NCBI GenBank assembly: GCA_903848955.1
Contig: CAINHS010000061.1
Span: 1-64,000, forward strand
DNA from: an uncultured beta proteobacterium
Lineage (GTDB): Bacteria > Pseudomonadota > Gammaproteobacteria > Burkholderiales > Rhodocyclaceae
Direction of reading: 5' to 3'
Length of the DNA: 64,000 bases
The translations under genes were made by a program, and so were the position numbers. The notes under the pieces were generated by a model that searched no databases, was not told the DNA's origin, and saw only the letters and a program-made list of their open reading frames with translations. This document shows, one piece after another, positions 18,544 through 27,135 of the stretch. How positions within the stretch are numbered: the stretch's first letter is position 1; each line of letters begins with the position of its first letter.

Positions 18544-20052
18544 CTATTCGGCAAGCCCGCGCCGGTAGTGTATGGCTTCGGCGACATGTGTCGAATCGAT
18601 CTGTTGTTTGCCGGCCAGGTCGGCAATGCTGCGGGCTACCTTGAGGATGCGATGATAAGCCCGCGCGGTGAGTGCCAGCTGCGCCATGGCCTGCTTCAGC
18701 AGTTGCGCACCGGCTGCATCGGGACGCGCATACCGGTCGACTTCGTCCGGGCCGAGCAGCGCGTTGGGCTTGCCCTGGCGTTCGGTCTGGAGGATCCGGG
18801 CCGCGCTCACGCGGGCGCGTACCGTGGCCGACGATTCGCCATCGCCGCGGCCTGAGAGCTCGGCTTCGGCGACGGCCGGGACATCGAGCATCAGGTCGAT
18901 GCGGTCGAGCAGCGGCCCCGAGAGTTTGCCGCGGTAGCGCGCCACCTGGTCCGGCGTGCAGCGGCACTTGCCGGCGGGATGGCCGAGCCAGCCGCAGGGG
19001 CAGGGGTTCATCGCCGCCACCAGTTGAAAGCGTGCCGGGAACTCGGCGCGGCGTGCGGCACGGGCGATGTTGATATGGCCGGTTTCCAGCGGTTCGCGCA
19101 GGGCTTCCAGCACGCTGCGTTGAAACTCCGGCAACTCGTCGAGGAATAGCGTGCCGTTGTGGGCCAGTGAAATCTCGCCCGGTCGCGGCGTGCCGCCGCC
19201 GCCGACCAGAGCGGCACTGGAGGCCGAATGATGCGGGGCGCGAAACGGCCGCTGCTGCCACTGTGCCAGCTTGAAATTTCCCGCCAGCGAATGCACCGCA
19301 GCGGACTCCAGCGCCTCGGCCGCCGTCATCGGCGGCAACAGGCCGGGCAGGCGTTGCGCCAGCATCGACTTGCCGGCACCCGGCGGTCCACTCAGGAGCA
19401 GGCTGTGGCTGCCCGCGGCTGCCACTTCAAGCGCGCGTTTGGCCGGCGCCTGCCCCTTGACCTCGGCCAGGTCGGGATAGCGGGCAAGAGCCGGTTCCGG
19501 CACGGCGGCGAACGGTGTCAGTACCTCGCGGCCGGCGAGGTGGGCGCAGACCTGCAGCAGGTTCGTCGCCGGCAGGATGTCCATGCCTTCGATCAGAGCG
19601 GCTTCCGCGGCGCTTTCCAACGGCAGGACGAAGGCGCGCGCGGCGCGCGGCCCGGCTTCGTGGCGGATCGCGGCGCACATGGCGAGCGTGCCGCGCACTG
19701 CGCGCAAGTCGCCCGAGAGCGCCAGTTCGCCGGCGAACTCATGATCGTCCAGGGTGGCGGCCTTGATCTGGCCGGAGGCAATGAGGATGCCCAGTGCAAT
19801 CGGCAGGTCGAAGCGGCCGGACTCCTTGGGCAAGTCGGCGGGCGCCAGGTTTGCCGTGATGCGCCGTTGCGGAAATTCGAAGCCGCAGTTCTGGATGGCG
19901 GCGCGCACACGATCGCGTGCTTCCTTGACTTCGGTGTCGGGCAGGCCGACCAGGGTGAAAGACGGCAGGCCCGCTGCGAGATGGACCTCGACGGTCACTT
20001 CCGGGGCCTCGAGGCCCGCCAGCGCCCGCGAGCGGAGAACGGCGAGCGACAT
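18544..20052 (-). CDS. comM: ComM/YifB-family Mg-chelatase-like AAA+ ATPase
   Basis: A 502-residue AAA+ protein. ComM is a hexameric helicase that promotes branch migration during natural transformation. Visible features are the N-terminal Lon-like domain (about 20-160), the Walker A motif GPPGAGKS, and the Walker B region LFLDELPEF. Further on is a four-cysteine zinc-type patch (CPCGWLGHPAGKCRC), then the C-terminal Mg-chelatase domain with YHRILKVARSIADL. Length fits the family (about 500). ubiK lies just upstream on the same strand (11 bases), so they are probably cotranscribed. Confidence 0.94.
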   Translation of the reverse strand: MSLAVLRSRALAGLEAPEVTVEVHLAAGLPSFTLVGLPDTEVKEARDRVRAAIQNCGFEFPQRRITANLAPADLPKESGRFDLPIALGILIASGQIKAATLDDHEFAGELALSGDLRAVRGTLAMCAAIRHEAGPRAARAFVLPLESAAEAALIEGMDILPATNLLQVCAHLAGREVLTPFAAVPEPALARYPDLAEVKGQAPAKRALEVAAAGSHSLLLSGPPGAGKSMLAQRLPGLLPPMTAAEALESAAVHSLAGNFKLAQWQQRPFRAPHHSASSAALVGGGGTPRPGEISLAHNGTLFLDELPEFQRSVLEALREPLETGHINIARAARRAEFPARFQLVAAMNPCPCGWLGHPAGKCRCTPDQVARYRGKLSGPLLDRIDLMLDVPAVAEAELSGRGDGESSATVRARVSAARILQTERQGKPNALLGPDEVDRYARPDAAGAQLLKQAMAQLALTARAYHRILKVARSIADLAGKQQIDSTHVAEAIHYRRGLAE

Positions 20053-20063
20053 CGACGGCCTTG

Positions 20064-20312
20064 CTAGCCCGGGTCTGGCCTGTTCCGGCCTTCCAGTTCG
20101 GTGACGCGCGCTTCCAGCGCCACGAGTTTCTCGCGTGTGCGGCTGAGAACCTCGCGTTGCACGTCGAACTCTTCGCGGCTGACCAGATCCAGCTTGGCAA
20201 ACAGGCCGGCCAGCGCAGCGCGCATGTTTTTCTCGATGTCGCCGGCCGGTGTGGCCGCCAACAGGGAGGACACGCGGGCGGACATTTCATCGAGCAATTT
20301 TGGATTGAGCAT
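20064..20312 (-). CDS. ubiK: Ubiquinone biosynthesis accessory factor UbiK (BMFP/YqiC)
   Basis: An 82-residue coiled-coil protein (BMFP domain, YqiC family). UbiK assists aerobic ubiquinone synthesis through the Ubi complex. The sequence has an amphipathic N-terminal helix (LDEMSARVSSLLAATPAGDI), the family stretch ALAGLFAKLDLVSREEFDVQ, and a C-terminal heptad coil (VLSRTREKLVALEARVTELE). It lies 11 bases upstream of comM. Its start faces the nitrogen-control promoter of the porin gene, so the 240-base spacer serves both directions. Confidence 0.92.
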   Translation of the reverse strand: MLNPKLLDEMSARVSSLLAATPAGDIEKNMRAALAGLFAKLDLVSREEFDVQREVLSRTREKLVALEARVTELEGRNRPDPG

Positions 20313-20381
20313 GGCGGAGTTTCCTGCGGGGACTTGGAAAGTCTAGCACAGCAGCGTGACCGGCCGACTCTGCAGAGGACG

Positions 20382-20399
20382 TGGCACCGCAATGGTGCA
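20382..20399. promoter_or_regulatory. Probable NtrC enhancer site
   Basis: TGGCACC-GCAAT-GGTGCA at 20382-20399 is a near match to the NtrC consensus TGCACC-N5-GGTGCA. It is about 100 bases upstream of the sigma-54 promoter, the usual enhancer distance. A weaker GGTGC pair follows (20418-20442). It is expected to control the porin-glnK-amtB unit; its effect on the opposite ubiK gene is unknown. Confidence 0.7.
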
Positions 20400-20494
20400 A
20401 CCGGGGTCGTGTTTGGTGCCCCGTCTGGTGCGAAGGCCCCGGTTCCTTTGTGGTGAATCCTTACATTGTGTTGATTTAACGAGGATAAGTGGCC

Positions 20495-20510
20495 TGGCAC
20501 GGTCTCTGCA
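20495..20510 (+). promoter_or_regulatory. Sigma-54 (RpoN) promoter
   Basis: TGGCACGGTCTCTGCA fits the -24/-12 RpoN promoter: GG, ten bases, GC, with TGGCAC at -24 and TGCA at -12. The ATG of the porin gene lies about 43 bases downstream. Together with the upstream NtrC-like site it argues for induction under nitrogen limitation. Confidence 0.8.
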
Positions 20511-20552
20511 TAAGAGGAACTGTACTTTTTCATTCTTTCAAGGAGCCTCATC

Positions 20553-21359
20553 ATGCGCAAATCCCTACTCGCTGTTGCCGTCGCCGGAGCTTTTGCTCTG
20601 CCGGTTTCTGTAATGGCTGCCGACGCCCCGGCTGCTGCACCTGCCGCACCTGCAAGCCCGCACACTTTCACCGGCAACGTCGGCTTTGCCACAGAGTACC
20701 TGTACCGCGGTATTGCCCAGACGGCGGGCAAGCCTGCGCTGCAGGGCGGTTTTGATTATTCCCATGCCAGCGGTCTGTACGCCGGTGTCTGGGGTTCCAA
20801 CATCAGCTGGCTCGAGAACATGGGCATGAGCGGCGCCAGCCTTGAAATAGACGTGTATGGCGGCTACAAGGCTGCGTTCGGCGCCAGCGATTTTGGCTAC
20901 GACATCGGTGTCCTGACCTATAACTACCCCGGCAGCCTTGTGTCTGGCGCCACCAACCCGGACACCACTGAACTCTACGGCGCCCTGACCTGGAAGTTCC
21001 TGACACTGAAGTATTCCCAGTCGACGTCCAATCTCTTCGGCAATGCGAATTCCAAAAACAGTTCCTACCTCGAATTGAACGCAGCCTATGACCTCGGCGA
21101 CGGCTGGGGCGTCACCGGCCACGTTGGTAGTCAGAAGATCAAGAAGGTGCCCGGTTCAGTGGGTGATTACAGCGACTACAAGCTGGGCGTTACCAAGGAT
21201 CTCGGCTTCGGCGTAGTAGGACTGGCTGTTTCCGGCACCGATGCCAAGGACAGCTGCGGTTCGGGAGAGTTCTATTGCTTCCAGCAGCGTCCCGCTGGCG
21301 CCTTCGATTACTCGGCGGGCAAGACCAAAGCCGTCCTGTCGTTCACCAAGACTTTCTAA
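20553..21359 (+). CDS. TorF-family outer-membrane porin
   Basis: A 268-residue exported beta-barrel. The signal peptide (about 1-22, cut near VMA-ADA) leads to a short Ala/Pro-rich piece and then TGNVGFATEYLYRGIAQT, the start motif of the TorF putative porin family. Alternating polar/aromatic strands run to the C-terminal Phe (VLSFTKTF), the typical outer-membrane signature. It probably lets small solutes through the outer membrane. It is the first gene after the RpoN promoter and upstream of glnK and amtB, so it may help take up a nitrogen source under limitation. The substrate is not shown. A good SD (AAGGAG) precedes the ATG at 20553. Confidence 0.85.
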   Translation: MRKSLLAVAVAGAFALPVSVMAADAPAAAPAAPASPHTFTGNVGFATEYLYRGIAQTAGKPALQGGFDYSHASGLYAGVWGSNISWLENMGMSGASLEIDVYGGYKAAFGASDFGYDIGVLTYNYPGSLVSGATNPDTTELYGALTWKFLTLKYSQSTSNLFGNANSKNSSYLELNAAYDLGDGWGVTGHVGSQKIKKVPGSVGDYSDYKLGVTKDLGFGVVGLAVSGTDAKDSCGSGEFYCFQQRPAGAFDYSAGKTKAVLSFTKTF

Positions 21360-21791
<432 letters not shown>

Positions 21792-21803
21792 GGGAGAGCC
21801 GAA

Positions 21804-23324
21804 ATGAAGAAATATCTAGCCATCCTGCTGACGGTTTGCGCCGTCGGCATCGCCGGCGGCGCTTCCAGCGTCTGGGCCGACGACAAGCCAGCTGCGGCTC
21901 CTGCTGCTGCTACCGCTGCGGCTGCTCCCGCTGCCGCAGCGCCGGCTGCTGCACCCGCTGCGGCACCGGCCGCTGCTACTGCCGCTCCGGCAGCCGCGGC
22001 ACCGGCCCCCGTGCCGAACAAGGGCGACAACGCCTGGATGTTGATCTCCACCGCGCTCGTGATCCTGATGAGCATTCCCGGTCTCGCGCTGTTCTACGGC
22101 GGCCTGGTGCGCAGCAAGAACATGCTGTCGGTACTGATGCAGGTGTTCGTCACCTTTTCGGTGATCAGCGTACTGTGGGCGATCTATGGCTACAGCGTGG
22201 CCTTCAGCGAGGGTAATGCCTTCTTCGGCAGCCTCGACAAGCTGTTCCTGAAAGGCATCACGCCGGACTCGGTTGCCGCCACCTTCAGCAAGGGCGTGGT
22301 GATCTCGGAGTTCGTCTTCGTCGCCTTTCAGGGCGCCTTTGCCGCCATCACCTGCGGCCTGATCGTCGGCGCCTTCGCCGAGCGCATCAAGTTCTCCGCG
22401 GTGCTGCTGTTCATGGTGCTGTGGTTCAGCTTCGCCTACCTGCCGATCGCTCACATCGTGTGGTACTGGGCGGGTCCGGACGGCTACGTCAGCGCCGAAG
22501 CGGCCGACAAGCTGAACGCCACGGCGGGCTACATGTTCCAGAAGGGTGCGCTCGATTTCGCCGGCGGCACGGTGGTGCATATCAATGCCGCCATCGCCGG
22601 TCTGATCGGTGCCTATCTGCTGGGCAAGCGCGTCGGCTACGGCAAGGATTCGATGGCGCCGCACTCGCTGACCATGACCATGATCGGTGCCTCGCTGCTG
22701 TGGTTCGGCTGGTTCGGCTTCAATGCCGGCTCCGCGCTCGAAGCCAACGGCACGGCGGCTCTGGCCTTCGTCAATACGTGGCTGGCGACGGCAACGGCGG
22801 CGAGCTCATGGATGATCGCGGAATGGCTGATCAAGGGCAAGCCCTCGATGCTGGGTGCGGCTTCCGGCGCAGTCGCCGGCCTGGTGGCGATCACACCGGC
22901 GGCGGGTTTCGTCGGCGTGGTCGGTGCTCTGGCCATCGGCCTGGCGGCCGGCGTGGTTTGCCTGTGGGGTGTGAATGGCCTGAAGAAGCTGCTCGGTGCC
23001 GATGACTCGCTCGATGTGTTCGGTGTGCATGGTGTCGGCGGTATCCTCGGCTCCATCCTCACCGGCGTGTTCGCGGCACCCAGCCTCGGCGGCACGGGTG
23101 TGTACGACTACGTGGCGAACAAGGTCGCGGAAAACTACTCGATCATGGATCAGGTCATCATCCAGGCCACAGGCGTGGGCGTGACCCTGGTCTGGTCGGG
23201 TGTCGTCGCCTTCATCGCCTACAAGATCGTGGATATCTTCATCGGCCTGCGCGTGCCGGAAGACGAAGAGCGCGAAGGTCTGGACATCACTTCGCACGGC
23301 GAGTCTGCCTACCACGGCAGCTGA
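21804..23324 (+). CDS. amtB: Ammonium transporter AmtB with Ala/Pro-rich N-terminal extension
   Basis: A 506-residue ammonium channel of the Amt/MEP/Rh family. It begins with a cleavable-looking signal peptide (about 1-25), then an about 45-residue Ala/Pro-rich linker coded by near-repeated GCT/GCC/CCG triplets (21891-22010), then the 11-helix Amt core. Core features include the start NAWMLISTALVILMSIPG, the motif GFNAGSALEANG, and the pore His-containing segments DFAGGTVVHINAA and FGVHGVGGILGSI. The signal peptide plus linker is more than usual for AmtB but known in some proteobacteria. It follows glnK by 12 bases with an AGGGAG site. Confidence 0.94.
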   Translation: MKKYLAILLTVCAVGIAGGASSVWADDKPAAAPAAATAAAAPAAAAPAAAPAAAPAAATAAPAAAAPAPVPNKGDNAWMLISTALVILMSIPGLALFYGGLVRSKNMLSVLMQVFVTFSVISVLWAIYGYSVAFSEGNAFFGSLDKLFLKGITPDSVAATFSKGVVISEFVFVAFQGAFAAITCGLIVGAFAERIKFSAVLLFMVLWFSFAYLPIAHIVWYWAGPDGYVSAEAADKLNATAGYMFQKGALDFAGGTVVHINAAIAGLIGAYLLGKRVGYGKDSMAPHSLTMTMIGASLLWFGWFGFNAGSALEANGTAALAFVNTWLATATAASSWMIAEWLIKGKPSMLGAASGAVAGLVAITPAAGFVGVVGALAIGLAAGVVCLWGVNGLKKLLGADDSLDVFGVHGVGGILGSILTGVFAAPSLGGTGVYDYVANKVAENYSIMDQVIIQATGVGVTLVWSGVVAFIAYKIVDIFIGLRVPEDEEREGLDITSHGESAYHGS

Positions 23325-23334
23325 TCTGTGCCCC

Positions 23335-23396
23335 GCCCCCTTCGTCACGAAGGGGGCAACGCGGTTCGATTCGGGTGCCCTCGCGGCACCCGTTTC
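23335..23396 (+). terminator. Two consecutive hairpins after amtB
   Basis: First stem GCCCCCTTCG/CGAAGGGGGC (23335-23344 and 23348-23357, loop TCA). Second stem CGGGTGCC/GGCACCCG (23372-23379 and 23385-23392) followed by TTTCTC. The second looks like a modest intrinsic terminator, the first a strong stem without T-run. Together they end the nitrogen operon before the TRAP genes. Confidence 0.7.
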
Positions 23397-23487
23397 TCAT
23401 TGGAGGGGACGGTATCCGGGGATGGGTCCTGCTCCCTGCGGACAAGACAGGCAATACACCGGTCACGAACCGCTGTAGACTCTGCCG

Positions 23488-24075
23488 ATGCTCGAAAAAC
23501 CGGTTGAAGATTTCATTGAGCCGACGGCAGGACTCGGGTTTCCGCCCGTCCCGGACTCGGACATGAGCGCGCAGTCGATCGGCATAGGGCGGCGCGCTCT
23601 GGCGCGACTGGACCGCCTGCTTGCCGTTGTCATGGATTCCGGCATGGTTCTGGTGCTGCCGGTCTCCCTGCTGCTGTTTCTGCAATGGCCTTTGCGCGAC
23701 CTGGTGCAAGCCTATTCGCGCCAGGCCAATGATCTGGCGCAAGCGTTGTTCGCACTCTACGTCAGCCTTGCCCTCAGCTTCGCCACCCGCCAAGGCACGC
23801 ATCTGGCCACCGATGTGCTGGCGCGCCATCTGCCGCCGGCCTGGCGCCAGCGCATCGCGCGCTGGGCGCCGCTGCTGGTGCTGATGCCGTGGGCCGTATT
23901 CATCCTTGCGGCGAGTTGGGGTTCGGTGTCGGCATCGCTGAAACAGATGGAAGGATTTCCTGATACCTACAATCCGGGGTATTTCCTGATCAAGTTCAGC
24001 GTCTGGCTGCTGGCGTTTCTGGTCTTGCTGCAGGCGCTGATCGACGGCTTTGCCGGGAAACGGGACGCCGGCTGA
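23488..24075 (+). CDS. TRAP transporter small permease (DctQ type)
   Basis: A 195-residue membrane protein with four helices (about 47-70, 88-108, 130-155, 168-190), the usual topology of the DctQ small subunit of tripartite ATP-independent periplasmic transporters. The segment SFATRQGTHLATDVLARHLP is typical. TRAP systems import organic acids with a sodium gradient and normally need a periplasmic DctP receptor. The first ATG (23488) gives a 25-residue polar leader with no strong SD; the in-frame ATG at 23563 is an alternative start. The next gene overlaps the stop by one base. Confidence 0.82.
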   Translation: MLEKPVEDFIEPTAGLGFPPVPDSDMSAQSIGIGRRALARLDRLLAVVMDSGMVLVLPVSLLLFLQWPLRDLVQAYSRQANDLAQALFALYVSLALSFATRQGTHLATDVLARHLPPAWRQRIARWAPLLVLMPWAVFILAASWGSVSASLKQMEGFPDTYNPGYFLIKFSVWLLAFLVLLQALIDGFAGKRDAG

Positions 24076-25517
24076 TGGAGACCATCGGTCTCGGCATGTT
24101 TCCCCTCCTGGCCCTGGTCATCCTCGTCAGCGGCATTCCGGCATGGCTGGCGCTGATCGCTACCGCCCTGATCTTTGCGCTCGGCGGCATTGCCTTCGGC
24201 GCCCTCACGCTGCCGGTGCTGACAGCGCTGCCTTACCGCGTGATCGGCCTGCTCGAGCACGACCTGCTGCAGGCGTTGCCGCTGTACGTGCTGATGGGCG
24301 TGCTGCTGAATCACCTGCCGCTGTCCGCAACGCTGTTCAAGGTCGGCCGCCGCGCCCTGGCCTTTACCGGCGCCGCGCCGCAACTTACCGGTCTCGGTCT
24401 GGGCGTCCTGCTGGCGCCGATGAACGGCTCGGTCGGCGCCAGCGTGGCGATGCTCGGCCGCACGGTGACGCCGCGCCTGGCGGCGAGCGGCGTCTCCGCA
24501 GAAAGGAGCAGTGCGCTGGTCGCCGTCGCCAGCACCTTCGGCGTCGTGGTGCCGCCTTCGCTGGTGCTCATACTTCTCGCCGACACCATGATGCGGGCGC
24601 ATACCGAAGCGGTGAATGTGACGCACGCGGCGGGACGCATCATCAATACGCAGGACATCTTTCTCGGCGCCCTGCTGCCTGCCGCCGCCCTGCTTGCATT
24701 GCACCTGGGCATCACCTTGTGGCAGGGCCGCAACGACGGCAAGGGACTGGCGCCGGGCGCAGTTGAAAAGCCCGCCTGGCGGGAATGGCTGACGGCGCTG
24801 CTGACCATCGTTTTCATCGGCGGCCTGCTCGGGGCCGTGGTGACGGGGAGCCTTTACGCCGTGGAAGCGGCGGCTACCGGCGGCGTCGCCCTGTTCCTCT
24901 TCGGCCTGCTGTCGGGGCACTTCAAGCGCGGCGTGCTGAAAGCGGTGCTGCGCGACACCATGGCCATCTCGGGGTCCCTGTTTGCCCTGCTGATCGGGGC
25001 GACCACCTTCACCCTGGTGCTGCGCGCCTTCGAAACCGATCGCTGGATCGCGGCCGCGCTGTCCGGCCTGGCGGGCGGTGAAATGGTGGTGCTGGCGGTC
25101 GTTCTCGGCGGACTGGCGGCCTGCAGCTTCGTTCTCGATGCGTTCGAAATCATCTTCGTCGTCCTGCCGGTCGTCATGCCTCCGCTGCTGATGCGCGTAC
25201 CCGATGCGACCTGGGTCGCGGTGCTGACGCTGCTGATCCTGCAGACCAGCTTCATGGTGCCGCCGTTCGGTTACGCCATACTGATGGTGCGGATACATCA
25301 GGCGCGCCTGCTGTCGAACCGGCGCCTGCTGGCAGCGCTGCTGCCTTATCTGTTGGCGCAGCTGGTGGTGGTGCTGGCGGTCTGTGCGTTTCCGGCCATT
25401 GTGTCGCGCGGCCAGGCCGAGGTCGTTGCGCCGGTCGAAGGATCGATTGCGGATGCCCTCGCGGAAGACGCCAGGCAATCCGAGCTTCTGCAGAGTCAGC
25501 AGATTCCCGGCAAATAG
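24075..25517 (+). CDS. TRAP transporter large permease (DctM type)
   Basis: A 480-residue membrane protein with about 12 helices, the DctM large subunit that forms the transport pathway with DctQ. It has typical features: YVLMGVLLNHLPLSATLFKV, GASVAMLGRTVTPRLAASG and the C-terminal VPPFGYAILMVR. The ATG overlaps the DctQ stop (TGATG), so expression is coupled. It is a little longer than many DctM proteins (about 430), with extra loop sequence near residues 180-260. No dctP-like gene for a substrate-binding protein occurs nearby, so substrate is unknown. It converges with the ClpX-like gene. Confidence 0.88.
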   Translation: METIGLGMFPLLALVILVSGIPAWLALIATALIFALGGIAFGALTLPVLTALPYRVIGLLEHDLLQALPLYVLMGVLLNHLPLSATLFKVGRRALAFTGAAPQLTGLGLGVLLAPMNGSVGASVAMLGRTVTPRLAASGVSAERSSALVAVASTFGVVVPPSLVLILLADTMMRAHTEAVNVTHAAGRIINTQDIFLGALLPAAALLALHLGITLWQGRNDGKGLAPGAVEKPAWREWLTALLTIVFIGGLLGAVVTGSLYAVEAAATGGVALFLFGLLSGHFKRGVLKAVLRDTMAISGSLFALLIGATTFTLVLRAFETDRWIAAALSGLAGGEMVVLAVVLGGLAACSFVLDAFEIIFVVLPVVMPPLLMRVPDATWVAVLTLLILQTSFMVPPFGYAILMVRIHQARLLSNRRLLAALLPYLLAQLVVVLAVCAFPAIVSRGQAEVVAPVEGSIADALAEDARQSELLQSQQIPGK

Positions 25518-25547
25518 GCGGCAGCGCCGCGAGGCGCGGTCCGGTGG

Positions 25548-26555
25548 TTACACCGCGGGTGTGCGGGTGCCGATGAAGCGCGGGTTTTCGAACAGCGAGG
25601 TGATCCTGACCTGATGCACTTCGGGGTGATCGGGAACGAGGAAGATGACCGGCGTCAGCATTTCCTCGAAGATCCCCCTGAGGCTGCGCGCGCCGACCTT
25701 GTATTCCATCGCCAGGTCGGCGATCTGCTCGAACACCAGCGGCTCGATGCTCAGTTCCACGCCGTCGAGCTGCAGGATCTGGCAGTACTGTTTGTAGATT
25801 GCATTTTCCGGCTCGGTCATGATCCGGATCATCATCTCGCGCGACAGCGGCTTCAGGGTGGCGACGATGGGCAGGCGGCCGGCGAATTCCTGGATCAGCC
25901 CGTACTCGAACAGGTCGGTCGGCTTGACGCGGGTGTTGAGGCGGTCGAGCAACTTCTGGTTGTCATCTTCGGAGGTCGAGATGAAGCCGAAGGAGTGGGT
26001 CCGGGTGAGGATGTCCTCGATGCCGACGAAGGCGCCGCCGCAAATGAAAAGGACATTGGTGGTGTCGATGTAGCGTGCGTCCTTGATCTTCACCGGCGCA
26101 CCTTCCATGATCTTCAGCAGCGCGTGCTGGACGCCTTCGCCGGAGGTGCCGCGCGCCTGGCCCGGGACGCTGCCGAGGGCCTTGAGCTTGTCGATTTCGT
26201 CGATGAAGACGATGCCGCGCTGGGCGCGCCCGATGTCGCCCTCGGCCTTGTCGATGAGCCGCTGCAGGATCGCCTCGATTTCGTCATTGACATATTCGCT
26301 CTGCCCCAGCGAGGTCGCGTTGGCCGTGACGAAGGGCACCTCGAGGACCCGCGACAGCGTCTCACACAGCAGTGTCTTGCCGGTGCCGGTGGGACCGATC
26401 AGCAGCACATTGCTCTTGACCACTTCCACCTTGTCGGGCGTGGCCAGTTCTATTTTCCGGTAATGCGTATAGACGGCAACAGCCAGCTGGCGCTTGGCCT
26501 CGTCCTGGCCGACAACGTGCTGGTCGAGGAATTTGACGATCTGGCTCGGGGTCAT
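25548..26555 (-). CDS. ClpX-like AAA+ ATPase lacking the zinc-binding domain
   Basis: A 335-residue AAA+ ATPase related to ClpX. The start [22 protein letters not shown] and [12 protein letters not shown] mirror the ClpX AAA entry. Walker A is GPTGTGKT (54-61) and Walker B is IVFIDEID (115-122). Differences from true ClpX are clear. There is no N-terminal C4 zinc-binding domain. The pore-1 loop, GYVG in ClpX, reads SEYVND. The loop holding the ClpP-docking IGF motif reads THSFGFIST. The C-terminal small domain ([13 protein letters not shown]) is kept. It may be an unfoldase or remodeller not tied to ClpP. It is monocistronic, convergent with the TRAP genes. Confidence 0.85.
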   Translation of the reverse strand: MTPSQIVKFLDQHVVGQDEAKRQLAVAVYTHYRKIELATPDKVEVVKSNVLLIGPTGTGKTLLCETLSRVLEVPFVTANATSLGQSEYVNDEIEAILQRLIDKAEGDIGRAQRGIVFIDEIDKLKALGSVPGQARGTSGEGVQHALLKIMEGAPVKIKDARYIDTTNVLFICGGAFVGIEDILTRTHSFGFISTSEDDNQKLLDRLNTRVKPTDLFEYGLIQEFAGRLPIVATLKPLSREMMIRIMTEPENAIYKQYCQILQLDGVELSIEPLVFEQIADLAMEYKVGARSLRGIFEEMLTPVIFLVPDHPEVHQVRITSLFENPRFIGTRTPAV

Positions 26556-26635
26556 GATGGGAGTCCGCCTGCAAGGGTCGAAAAGGAAGCAGGCCCTAGA
26601 TTACCAGCATGAACAGGGAATTATTGCGCCGGGCT

Positions 26636-27055
26636 TCACCGTTCCGTCAGTGCCTTCTCCGGCGTCAGGATGCGGAACAGGCCGCGCAGCCTGTCGCGCC
26701 GTGCCAGTCGCAGAAGGGCCTTGTCCGCGGTCACCAGCCAGTCGGCGGCGGCGTCGCGCGCCAGTTCGAGGAATTTCTGGTCATCGCGATCGGTGCAGCG
26801 CGGCAGTGCCGCGGGTGCCGCCGGCAGCGTCGTGTCAGCGCAAGTTGCTTCCGCTCCATAGGTGGCCAGGGCGTTTTGCTGCTCTTCTTCGGACAGGGCG
26901 AACAGAGGGTAGCCCAGCACGCGGCGGAATTCGTCGAAACAGGCGACATTGGTTATCGCCTGCCATTCTCCGCTTTCAACCCGTGCCCGCAGCGGTGCGA
27001 AGCGGCTGTCGGCAAAGACGTAGAGCGAGACCAGCACGTTGGTGTCGAGCACCAC
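26636..27055 (-). CDS. PIN-domain ribonuclease-like protein
   Basis: A small PIN-domain protein of the type annotated as putative toxin-antitoxin toxin component (PIN_3 group). The acidic site residues appear in VVLDTNVLVS (Asp), FDEFRRVLGYP (Glu) and DRDDQKFLELA (Asp), with a late Asp in DWLVTADKALL. From the GTG at 27055 it is 139 residues, the usual family size. The frame also runs to a GTG at 27139 that overlaps the phaC stop, but that leader is coded inside the phaC terminator stem, so I prefer 27055 (or 27052). No antitoxin partner gene is visible, so toxicity is doubtful. Confidence 0.72.
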   Translation of the reverse strand: MVLDTNVLVSLYVFADSRFAPLRARVESGEWQAITNVACFDEFRRVLGYPLFALSEEEQQNALATYGAEATCADTTLPAAPAALPRCTDRDDQKFLELARDAAADWLVTADKALLRLARRDRLRGLFRILTPEKALTER

Positions 27056-27074
27056 GCGGCGTGGCGCGGCCGCA

Positions 27075-27113
27075 GAAAAAACGGGCGCGGAGCCTTGCAG
27101 CTCCGCGCCCGTT
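27075..27113 (-). terminator. Intrinsic terminator after phaC
   Basis: Perfect 13-base arms ACGGGCGCGGAGC (27081-27093) and GCTCCGCGCCCGT (27100-27112) with a 6-base loop. On the minus strand the stem is followed by a run of T (plus-strand A-run 27075-27081). It lies 23 bases after the phaC stop and should end the phaC transcript. Confidence 0.9.
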
Positions 27114-27135
27114 GTCCGGTCCGTGAGGCCGCCCG

